A DNA stretch of 37,145 bases, from positions 1-37,145 of the forward strand of contig JANQLS010000044.1 of NCBI GenBank assembly GCA_028280485.1, given 5' to 3'. The stretch's first letter is position 1; each line of letters opens with the position of its first letter. The position numbers were made by a program, and so were the translations under genes. The notes under the pieces were generated by a model. The model searched no databases and was not told where the DNA came from. It saw only the letters and a program-made list of their open reading frames with translations. Source of the stretch: Planctomycetota bacterium (GTDB lineage Bacteria > Planctomycetota > UBA8108 > JACQVS01). This document shows, one piece after another, positions 22,223 to 29,775 of the stretch.

Positions 22223-23275
22223 ATGAATATTAAATCTAAACTATCACTCGTTGCATCTTTAGCTGCGGTGTTGAGCTTAGCTCCGTTAAATCTCCAAGCA
22301 GCTGACGATGGCGATAAAAAAGATTCGCCCGAGTCTAAAGCTCGAGACGGTGACAGAAGTCGAGGTCCCCGGGGAAGACGCAGTAATGATAGACGCGGTA
22401 GTGATCGAGATCGGTCACGATCCAGTACTCGTCGACGCGGTGGTGATAGTGAAGCAAGAAGACCCTCATCGCGCGGCCAGTCCGACAGAAGCTCTTCTTC
22501 AAGTCGAAGATCTCGTAGTGATTCAAGAGGGGCTGAATCAAGGCGACCTGATTCACGAGGCTCTGATTCAAGAAGGGGCCCTTCAAGAGGCGGACCTCCA
22601 AAATGGGTCATCGAACGCTTTGATAAAAACAAAGATGGAAAGGTCGACGAGAAAGAACGCGAAGCCGCCCGAAAAAATCTCCAGAGCCGCTCTTCATCGG
22701 GGAGGCGTTCATTCGGCCAACGTCCTTCTTCACGTAGCGGAAGAGGTGGACCTCCTCCCGGTATCGTCAATCGATTCGACAAAAACAAAGACGGAAAAAT
22801 CGACGACAAAGAACGTCAGGCAGCCAGAGATGAAATGAGAAAAAGATTTTCACGCAGTCGCGGAACAAGCCCTCGTTCAAGTCGTGGCGGACCGCCTTGG
22901 ACAAGACGATCCAAAGACAGCGATGAAAAGAAGGCTGACAAGAAAAAGGGCGATAAAAAGTCGAAGTCTAAAAAAGATTCAAAGAAAGACAAAGATAAGA
23001 AGAGTAAGAAAAAAGGTAAGAAGGACAAGAAAGACAAAGACAAGAAAAAGAAATCGAAGTCGAAGTCAAAATCAGATGGTTCAAAATGCAAAGAACGATC
23101 CGAACGCAGCAAAAGACATTCGATGCGATCTAAAAGAGGCGGCCCTCGAAGCCCACGTTTTTCTCGCGGACATCGTGGAGGAGAGTTCCGAGGACGAGGC
23201 CCTTCCTTCGGACGCCGAGGTCCTCGACCCGGATTCGGCAAAGGTCCTTTCGGTAGAGGACCCAGTCGCCGATAA
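22223..23275 (+). CDS. Exported Arg/Ser- and Lys-rich EF-hand protein
   Basis: 350 residues from the ATG at 22223, with AAAGGA 6 bases upstream; a TTG at 22220 is an alternative. A signal peptide (NIKSKLSLVASLAAVLSLAP, cleavage near LQA) is followed by a long RS/RG/RRS-rich stretch (40-122). Two canonical EF-hand loops follow, DKNKDGKVDEKE (134-145) and DKNKDGKIDDKE (186-197), each preceded by GGPP. Then comes a Lys/Asp/Ser block (231-290) and a Gly/Arg-rich tail (GRGPSFGRRGPRPGFGKGPF). Two EF-hand loops and GGPP(P) spacers are seen in other planctomycete secreted proteins. Strongly basic and probably disordered apart from the EF-hands. Calcium binding is expected from the loops; binding of acidic polymers is inference. 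It may be co-transcribed with the ECF sigma gene that follows. Confidence 0.85.
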   Translation: MNIKSKLSLVASLAAVLSLAPLNLQAADDGDKKDSPESKARDGDRSRGPRGRRSNDRRGSDRDRSRSSTRRRGGDSEARRPSSRGQSDRSSSSSRRSRSDSRGAESRRPDSRGSDSRRGPSRGGPPKWVIERFDKNKDGKVDEKEREAARKNLQSRSSSGRRSFGQRPSSRSGRGGPPPGIVNRFDKNKDGKIDDKERQAARDEMRKRFSRSRGTSPRSSRGGPPWTRRSKDSDEKKADKKKGDKKSKSKKDSKKDKDKKSKKKGKKDKKDKDKKKKSKSKSKSDGSKCKERSERSKRHSMRSKRGGPRSPRFSRGHRGGEFRGRGPSFGRRGPRPGFGKGPFGRGPSRR

Positions 23276-23299
23276 GCTGAGTATCAATTTAAATTCCTT

Positions 23300-23331
23300 A
23301 AACCCAGCCTTGATCCTTCAAGGTTGGGTTT
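23300..23331 (+). terminator. Hairpin between EF-hand and sigma genes, terminator or attenuator
   Basis: AAACCCAGCCTTGA, a 4-base loop and TCAAGGTTGGGTTT form a 14-bp stem with one G-T pair. Only a short T run follows, so termination may be partial. It lies 29 bases before the sigma start codon. Confidence 0.65.
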
Positions 23332-23360
23332 AACTCTATTTAAGACATAAAACAACTTCA

Positions 23361-23939
23361 TTGAACGAGCCCAATCCCACACCATCCCCAGAACGACTTG
23401 AAAGGTTTAGAGAGTACCTTCGGCTCATGGTTCGCCTTCAGCTTAAAGATCCGTTGACGAATCGAGTCGATGCTTCAGATATCGTTCAAGAAACGATGAT
23501 ACGTGCTCATGAAACTATCGATCAATGGCGGGGTGAGAATGATGCCCAACTAGCTCAATGGCTCAGAACGATCCTAGAGAGAAAAATTCATGACTTGCAC
23601 CAATTTCACTCTCGGGATAAACGAGACGTCAAGAGAGAGGTCAGAGCGCAAGAAGCCACGACGACTCCTTCTTTGGATGCCAACTCGTTTCGTTCGGAAC
23701 TCCCCAGCCCGAGTAATGAGTTTCTACAATCTGAGTTAGCGCATATCGTAGCTGAGGCTTTATCAAAGTTATCTGAAGAACAACAAGAAGCCTTCATCCT
23801 CAATCGGCTTCAAGGGATTTCCATTGAAAACGTCGCACAAAGGATGGGGAAGACTTTACCCGCCATCGCCGGATTATTGAGAAGAGCAACCGAATCACTA
23901 GCTGAAGCCATCGATGCATGGAGAGGTGTAATTAAATAA
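23361..23939 (+). CDS. ECF-type sigma factor, planctomycete type
   Basis: 192 residues from a TTG at 23361. It is chosen because the family conserves the leading ERLERFREYLRLMVRLQL (11-28), an in-frame stop at 23331-23333 closes the frame upstream, and no ATG lies between. Region 2: DASDIVQETMIRAHETIDQW (37-56). Region 4: EALSKLSEEQQEAFILNRLQ then IENVAQRMGKTLPAIAGLLR (about 132-175). No Shine-Dalgarno is visible. It follows the EF-hand gene on the same strand and ends 3 bases from the end of the oppositely oriented WD40 kinase gene. ECF groups in planctomycetes are often encoded beside Ser/Thr kinases, so a functional link with that kinase is plausible but not shown. Confidence 0.9.
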   Translation: MNEPNPTPSPERLERFREYLRLMVRLQLKDPLTNRVDASDIVQETMIRAHETIDQWRGENDAQLAQWLRTILERKIHDLHQFHSRDKRDVKREVRAQEATTTPSLDANSFRSELPSPSNEFLQSELAHIVAEALSKLSEEQQEAFILNRLQGISIENVAQRMGKTLPAIAGLLRRATESLAEAIDAWRGVIK

Positions 23940-23942
23940 AGC

Positions 23943-26900
23943 CTATTCAACAACTGGTTTTCTACCTGCCCAAACCCCCAACTCACCGTAATTCGTCTTA
24001 TCTCCTCCTACCGAAAACAAAGTGCATCCATCTGAGGTAAATCTTAAAACCTCAATGTATTTTGAGTGCTTCTTCCAACTCGCAATCTCAATGGCGATGT
24101 TTTGCCCTCGGTCAGTGCCAATATCCCAGATCTTAATTTCTCCGTCTTTAGAGCTCGAAACAAGGCGTTCCGAATCCGGAGAAAAAGTTAAGGCGTTCAC
24201 TGGAGATTCGTGAGCATTAAAATCTAATAAAAAATCATGGCTTTCGAGATCCCAAAGACTGATGACTCCTTCAACTGTTCCACAAATGAGCCACCGGGAA
24301 TTGGGAGTGATTGTAATCACACTAATTTTTCCATCCTTATCTAAAACCTTCATTTGATTCCAATCGGTCTCTGAATGACATGGATTTTTGATTACAAATA
24401 TGCCGGAAGTCAATCCAGACCCTAAAACCAAGTACTCTAAATTGGGCGAAAACATTATGTGTTGGAATCGCTGTTTACGTAATACTTCATTGACGACCTT
24501 CCACTGTCCCTTCTCATCTCGAGAATAGTGACTCAATAAGTTATTGTGAAATGAAATCACGAAGTGTTGACCATCACTTGAGAAGCCTGCACCGGACAAT
24601 CTTTCGTCTTTCTCTTTAGGGATAAATCCTTCTAGAAGAAGACTGAGTTCAGGCGAAGAAACATCGATTTTAAAAATTCGAAGATCTCCATTTTCTTGAA
24701 TAGCTGCTACTCGCTCCCCTCCTGGTTGTAGGTATAAAAAATCAGGAACCTCATCTTCACACAACTTCTTAACATCGACAGGTCGAACCTCATTTGGATC
24801 TGAAGGGGGGAAAGACCGAACAGCCAGCTCCGAAGTCCAACTCGTGGTGATGAGTTTTTTATGCTCATCATTTACTTCCAAGCTGACTAACATTTCTCCC
24901 GGAACCTTACGGGGCAAAAATCCTACTGTGCTATCGAGGTTCCAAATCCTTGTAGCACCATCCTCTCCGGTTGTCATAAACCGGTTTGAGTCATCAATAA
25001 ACTTCAAGGACTTCACCCAACCTTGATGGGCGCGAATTTCCCGTACCCTTTCAGGGTAACCAAGCTTCCAAACTAAAAGATCGCCTTGATCGGAGCCAGC
25101 TAAAACGGTTTTCCCATCAGGGGAACTTGCTACACAAGTTAACTGCTGCAGACGAGCCGTTCGTTCTGGGGATTGAATAATGAGATTTTTAACCTCAGGA
25201 TCCTTTAATGAAGATTGAACAAGCACTGGGCCAATTCCTGGAATGTTAGGAATACCCGAATACCCGGCACAATAATAAGTATCGGCATCTTCAGCGAAAG
25301 AAATAGCATGGGTCACAAGGGTGTAGCCTTCTCCATAGCTTTTATTAAGCCGTTCCCATGAACCTACATGGTAGGTCTCAAAAAGATTCGAACTATGGAT
25401 AAACACCACGATCAAGCTCTTTCCATCTTTTGAAAAGATTAATTCAGTGGGCTTCCTTCCTCGTTTTTCAAAATCACCTTCCAGTACAACTTCTTTTTTC
25501 TCTGTACTGTAAACTTTAAAACTCATGGGTTTACTAAAATCATCCCCCAATATAAGAGCCAACCATTTTGAATCTGGTGAAACTGTAGCTCTTTTGATGA
25601 TTTGTGAAAGTTGAATAGAAAAGTTTAAGCTTCCATCATTGTTTAAGATGTGCCCCTCAGCTAAATCTGACCATGCAAAGATAGTCTTCCCGTTTCTACC
25701 GACGGCCAGATGTTGATATTTTTGGGAAAGTTTTTGGTCTTTTAAAACTGAGTATGGCGGTTTTGAAGATCTTGTTCGTAGTGTGTCATTTTGAAATAAA
25801 CTGATCAGCTGATGATCTTCAATTTGATTTAAGTGATCCTTCGAATGAATTAAGAATGTGTGAGGTTCATCGGGAAACTCAAAATCGTAACCCTGAGTAA
25901 AATCTTTAAAATAGTAGTACTCAAAGCCTCGTAAATGATCTTCCTCTATACCCGCGATCTCTAAAACCTGTTTTGCCTCTTCGATCTTTCTTCGATCTAA
26001 AAAACTTTGAACTTGCTTGATGTCATTGGCGTACTCAAAATGCCTCAGCTCTTCTACGATGATGGTCAAGTTTCGGGCATGCAACCAGCTCAATACCGTA
26101 AAGCCAAGGAGCGCAAAAATGATGACGATCAACAACGCCGCTAAAGTTGGGCTTCTCTGAACCCACTTGACCGTCTTATCTAAAGGTGTTGCCCGCTTTG
26201 CGTGAATGGGTTTTCGATTTTGAAATCGATTGAGATCTTCAGCCAGCTCTAAGGCCGATGAGTATCGAAGACTTGGTTTTTTCTCTAAGCACTTTAAACA
26301 AATAGTTTCTAGATCCCGGGGAACGCTAGGATTCAACCGTGAAGGACTCTGAGGCTCTTCATTCACCACCCGGTGAATGACCTCGATATTTGTTCTCCCC
26401 TTGATGGGCACGTCCCCCGTCAACAATTCATAAAGAATCACCCCTAAACTGTAGACATCGGTTGGAGCACCAATTTCTTCCTTAGCCCCTTGAGCCTGTT
26501 CGGGTGACATGTATATCGGGGTACCAACGGCAGATTGGCTTCCCGTCGCCCCGCGGTCTTGATCGATAAAACGGGCTAATCCAAAGTCAGCGACGTGAGG
26601 TCGACCTCGCTGGTCTAAAAGAATATTTGCCGGCTTGATATCTCGATGAAGAATGCCTCTGGAGTGAGCGTGTTCCACTCCCCGAGCCACCGACTCTAGT
26701 AAATTTGCAATCTTGAGGGGATCTCCAATATAGGAGTTCATCTTTTGTTGAAGATCTCCCCCCGCGATAAATTGCATCGAAATCGTTTGAAAGCCGTTGT
26801 ACTCACCCACTTCATAGACAGTCACGACATTGCGGTGATCGAGGCTCGCCGCAGCTTGGGCTTCCACTTGAATCCGATTCAAATCAGATTGAGGAAGAAG

Positions 26901-27263
26901 AGGATTGAATACTTTTAATGCAACTTCCCTTCCAAGTTGAGTATCTCGAACGAGATAAATGAGTGCTTTGGACCCTCGAGCCAGCTCCGCTATGATTTCG
27001 AATTTACCGAGCTTATGACCTGTCCCTAAAAATGAGGCAAAACTTTCTAGAGATTCTTCGGGGGGCGGAGCCGCGCCAATTAAATCGAGAACGTGATCGA
27101 CACGACTGTTTTTCGTAATAAAGGCTTCTAATTCTCTCGATACACTTGGGTATCGGCTCATCAAATCTGACGTTGAGGGCTCCTCACCATTATCGACCAT
27201 CCTGAGGTATTCAGAAATCGCTTCGTTGAGGGTCTCATTAACTTCAGCTTCGTGATCGTGCAT
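23943..27263 (-). CDS. Ser/Thr protein kinase with WD40 repeats
   Basis: 1106 residues. An N-terminal region of about 85 residues resembles the short helical domain preceding many planctomycete kinases. The kinase domain (about 88-345) has Lys (VALKV, K117), HRDIKPANILL (206-216) and DFGLARF (226-232). SPE replaces APE at 253-255. The Gly-rich loop is degenerate: ARGSKALIY has Ala where the first and third Gly should be. A single membrane helix lies at 373-394. A linker follows, then WD40-type repeats to the C-terminus (SSPDGKTVLAGSDQGDLLVW, LTFSPDSERLVSSSKDGEIK), so the propeller would be extracytoplasmic. GAGG lies 5 bases before the ATG. Substrate unknown; partnership with the convergent ECF sigma is inference. 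Confidence 0.92.
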   Translation of the reverse strand: MHDHEAEVNETLNEAISEYLRMVDNGEEPSTSDLMSRYPSVSRELEAFITKNSRVDHVLDLIGAAPPPEESLESFASFLGTGHKLGKFEIIAELARGSKALIYLVRDTQLGREVALKVFNPLLPQSDLNRIQVEAQAAASLDHRNVVTVYEVGEYNGFQTISMQFIAGGDLQQKMNSYIGDPLKIANLLESVARGVEHAHSRGILHRDIKPANILLDQRGRPHVADFGLARFIDQDRGATGSQSAVGTPIYMSPEQAQGAKEEIGAPTDVYSLGVILYELLTGDVPIKGRTNIEVIHRVVNEEPQSPSRLNPSVPRDLETICLKCLEKKPSLRYSSALELAEDLNRFQNRKPIHAKRATPLDKTVKWVQRSPTLAALLIVIIFALLGFTVLSWLHARNLTIIVEELRHFEYANDIKQVQSFLDRRKIEEAKQVLEIAGIEEDHLRGFEYYYFKDFTQGYDFEFPDEPHTFLIHSKDHLNQIEDHQLISLFQNDTLRTRSSKPPYSVLKDQKLSQKYQHLAVGRNGKTIFAWSDLAEGHILNNDGSLNFSIQLSQIIKRATVSPDSKWLALILGDDFSKPMSFKVYSTEKKEVVLEGDFEKRGRKPTELIFSKDGKSLIVVFIHSSNLFETYHVGSWERLNKSYGEGYTLVTHAISFAEDADTYYCAGYSGIPNIPGIGPVLVQSSLKDPEVKNLIIQSPERTARLQQLTCVASSPDGKTVLAGSDQGDLLVWKLGYPERVREIRAHQGWVKSLKFIDDSNRFMTTGEDGATRIWNLDSTVGFLPRKVPGEMLVSLEVNDEHKKLITTSWTSELAVRSFPPSDPNEVRPVDVKKLCEDEVPDFLYLQPGGERVAAIQENGDLRIFKIDVSSPELSLLLEGFIPKEKDERLSGAGFSSDGQHFVISFHNNLLSHYSRDEKGQWKVVNEVLRKQRFQHIMFSPNLEYLVLGSGLTSGIFVIKNPCHSETDWNQMKVLDKDGKISVITITPNSRWLICGTVEGVISLWDLESHDFLLDFNAHESPVNALTFSPDSERLVSSSKDGEIKIWDIGTDRGQNIAIEIASWKKHSKYIEVLRFTSDGCTLFSVGGDKTNYGELGVWAGRKPVVE

Positions 27264-27616
27264 AACGCCTCATGCTCATTCATAAAGAAAATCGATTGAG
27301 ACTAGAATGTTACATCGGCCGATCATTTTTGAACCAGAGGAAACTGGATATTCCTTTCTATTTAGTTCCTATTGAATCAAAGGTAATTCTTGCTACTTAG
27401 GTTTTGATCCCTCGCTAAAGCTTCGGGCCTGGAGGGCGTGAGCTCCCATAAATGTAATTACCAACCCCCCAAGCCCGAAGCTTTAGCGAGGGATAATGAA
27501 ACGCTATTTGGCTCACAAATTTGATTTACTTAAAAAATTTAGCCTTGGAGAGGAAGCTACAACCCCGAAATGGGCAATGCCAAAAAATAACGTAGATTTA
27601 CTTCAATATAAACAAA
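27264..27616. other. Intergenic region between WD40 kinase and SDR genes
   Basis: About 350 bases without a gene. It carries the upstream region of the WD40 kinase and the inverted-repeat pair at 27407-27494. Nothing else definite. Confidence 0.6.
27407..27494. repeat. Second inverted-repeat pair with the same core
   Basis: Arms 27407-27436 and 27465-27494 match at 28 of 30 positions, with the outer 22 bases perfect and a 28-base centre. The core reads GCCCGAAGCTTTAGCGAGGG. The flank GAAACGC after AGCGAGGG (27498-27504) also occurs after the left arm of the pair at 21809. Confidence 0.85.
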
Positions 27617-28549
27617 TCATTCCCACTCACATTCCGTGGGCTGGATGCGATCGTTGATAGCGTTTTCTAACTTTGTCGAGTTTAAACTGACATCGCCGAT
27701 TCTCGGCGGGCCGTCAACTTCTAAATGTCGGTAGGAGGGTATAAGTAAGTCAGTGTCGTAACCCCCTCGGCTCAAGACTAACTCGCCAATTTCGAAAAGA
27801 GTCCATGGCCTTGGCCCACCCAAATGGAATAATCCTTTGAGGTCTTGATCAAAGATTTTAAGGAAGGTACGAGCAATTTCCTTACACGCGATGCAGCTAC
27901 GAAGTTCATCGTGAAAAAGAGTGGCCTTCAAGCCTCTACGGAAACGACCTTCGATCCAATCGTAGGCTCCTTTACTCCCTTGGCAAGAAGGTCCCAAGGG
28001 GAGGGCGACCCTGAGGATGGTGGAGTCAGAGTGTCCAGTAAAAACTTGCTCAGCCCCAAAGTAAGTTTTTCCTACAACGCTAACGGGATCTACCGTGATG
28101 TCTTCAGAATATCCACCTTCAGGGGGGTTAGTCCCCGAATAGACAAGGTCACTTGAGAAGTAGTAAATTCTAGCTTTGGGAAACAACTCTAAGAGGGTTT
28201 CCGCTCCACCCACATTGATGGAATGAGCCCATTGGGGTCGCACTTCACAAACATCTAAATCACAAACCCCGCCCGCATGGATGATGACATCCGGAGAGAA
28301 GGCCTGGCTGAGCTCATTCAGGCCTGCTTTATCGGTTAAGCAAAGAGAGCTCAAACTAGCTGAGCTCGATTCGATGACCCCCTTAGGCGGCTGAACCCCC
28401 CACAGCTTTTCTTCAGGCCAGATTTCTTTCATGGCTTGATAGATCGGCCAACCGTGAATCGAGGTGACTCCAGTGATGAGTACACTCGGCAAGGCTTCAC
28501 GTTCAACGGAAAGTAAATGAGTAAATCCCTCGGTCTTCAATAGAGTCAC
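27617..28549 (-). CDS. SDR-fold RfbD/MAT2B-like protein, catalytic Tyr and Lys missing
   Basis: 310 residues starting at GTG 28549, which overlaps the TGA of the LD-carboxypeptidase gene. The fold is extended SDR: VLITGVTSIHG (23-33, a GxxSxxG nucleotide loop), IIHAGGVCDLD (89-99), NVGGAETLLEL (112-122) and YYFSSDLVYSG (129-139). Close relatives are dTDP-4-dehydrorhamnose reductase and MAT2B, which have YGxTK at the active site. Here that segment reads VGKTY (159-163), so Tyr is Val and Lys is Tyr. Oxidoreductase activity is therefore doubtful; a binding or regulatory role is possible, as in MAT2B-type subunits. Not a reading error of frame: the sequence continues intact (RVALPLGPS; GLFHLGGPRPWTLFEI). 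Confidence 0.88.
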   Translation of the reverse strand: MTLLKTEGFTHLLSVEREALPSVLITGVTSIHGWPIYQAMKEIWPEEKLWGVQPPKGVIESSSASLSSLCLTDKAGLNELSQAFSPDVIIHAGGVCDLDVCEVRPQWAHSINVGGAETLLELFPKARIYYFSSDLVYSGTNPPEGGYSEDITVDPVSVVGKTYFGAEQVFTGHSDSTILRVALPLGPSCQGSKGAYDWIEGRFRRGLKATLFHDELRSCIACKEIARTFLKIFDQDLKGLFHLGGPRPWTLFEIGELVLSRGGYDTDLLIPSYRHLEVDGPPRIGDVSLNSTKLENAINDRIQPTECEWE

Positions 28550-29775
28550 TTTTCTTCAACCTTTACCGGTGACTCCAACAGAGACAACTTCAGTTGACTG
28601 GCATCTAAACGAACTTTAGACCCGAAGGGCAAAGTAGCTTGGTCGGGAAGATGACCCGCGGCAAATCCTGACATCACTGGGATATTTAGGCCCCCTAAAT
28701 ATTGCTTGAGCACCTCTTCGGTACTGAAGCTAGTTGCTATTGAACGCGGCACACAACGAGTAAATCCGCCGAGCACCACCCCTTTAAGATGCTTCAATTT
28801 CCCAGCTAAATGAAGCTGTAATAGCATTCGATCAATTCGAAAAGGCTCTTCATTGACATCTTCCAAAAAGAGGATTTTGCCTCGGGTGTCAATTTCGTAA
28901 GGAGTTCCCAGCAAGGCTACGAGAGTACTTAAATTACCACCGATCAATTCTCCTTCTGCGACTCCAGGAGAAATCATTTTTCGTTTCCCGAGTCGTTCGG
29001 AAGCCCCCGCTCCCCAATCGTTGAAGAGCTTGGCGATAGAATCATTCTTAGGCTTTTGTAGCAAATTCCAAAAGTACCGACTTGAATAAGGAGCTAAGCC
29101 GTACTTTCCAGAAAAGTCTCCCATCGCCATGGGTCCGTGGAAAGTTACGAACCCTGATTTTTGGGAAAGGGCGATGAGAAGAGCTGTAATGTCACTGTAA
29201 CCCACAAAAATCTTGGGATGTTTTTTGAGTTCCTCAAAATCGATCAGCTCTAAAAGTCGAGGGGAACCGTACCCTCCTCTCAAGCAAAGAATCATTTTTA
29301 CTTCAGGATCACGAAACGAGGCGAGGAGGTCATTCAGTCGATTCGGATCAGATCCGGCTAAGTATCCATCCGTTTTATAAACACCGGGTTGAATTTTAAC
29401 TTTGTAGCCCAGGCTTTGAATGTTTCGAACGGCTTCACGAACTTTACTCGACGTGACTCTTCCTGCGGGCGCGATCAGCGCAATCGTGTCCCCTAGCTTC
29501 AATGCAGGAGGGCGAACTTTTTTACTTTTGGTAGGGAGTGACTTCGGAGATAAGGAGCTTTGTGCGCTCTTAGCTTCTTCAGAATGGGTGGATTGAGCGA
29601 AAATCGAAGGAGAGAGGCCGGCCAGGCAGCCGCCTAAAAGGGCGAGTAAAACTAAAGACCCAGAAAAAGACGCAGAAAAAGACCCCGTAAAGGACTCAGT
29701 TATTGACCAAGGGGATGAGTTCTCGGAGTCTTTTCGATTCCGGGAAGTCCCGCAGACCTTGTTGAAGCATAGCAT
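28546..29775 (-). CDS. LD-carboxypeptidase, S66 family
   Basis: The conserved part is a complete S66 peptidase: KLGDTIALIAPAGRV, RGGYGSPRLLE, VGYSDITALL (nucleophile Ser), LEDVNEEPFRIDRML (Glu) and AGHLPDQATLPFG (His). This family trims D-Ala from murein tetrapeptides in peptidoglycan recycling. A hydrophobic stretch ending GSLVLLALLGGC suggests membrane or lipoprotein export before the catalytic domain. The start is uncertain. The frame opens at 29838, but the first 140 bases overlap the kinase gene; I chose the ATG at 29775, which still overlaps by 80 bases, and there is no ATG, GTG or TTG nearer. It lies between the TPR kinase and the SDR gene on one transcript. Confidence 0.85.
   Translation of the reverse strand: MLCFNKVCGTSRNRKDSENSSPWSITESFTGSFSASFSGSLVLLALLGGCLAGLSPSIFAQSTHSEEAKSAQSSLSPKSLPTKSKKVRPPALKLGDTIALIAPAGRVTSSKVREAVRNIQSLGYKVKIQPGVYKTDGYLAGSDPNRLNDLLASFRDPEVKMILCLRGGYGSPRLLELIDFEELKKHPKIFVGYSDITALLIALSQKSGFVTFHGPMAMGDFSGKYGLAPYSSRYFWNLLQKPKNDSIAKLFNDWGAGASERLGKRKMISPGVAEGELIGGNLSTLVALLGTPYEIDTRGKILFLEDVNEEPFRIDRMLLQLHLAGKLKHLKGVVLGGFTRCVPRSIATSFSTEEVLKQYLGGLNIPVMSGFAAGHLPDQATLPFGSKVRLDASQLKLSLLESPVKVEEK

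Noticed and set aside
22204..23241. Minus-strand and alternate-frame genes across the EF-hand gene
   Set aside because: Long frames arise from the biased Arg/Ser/Lys codons of the real gene; only that frame has a signal peptide, EF-hands and a good ribosome binding site.
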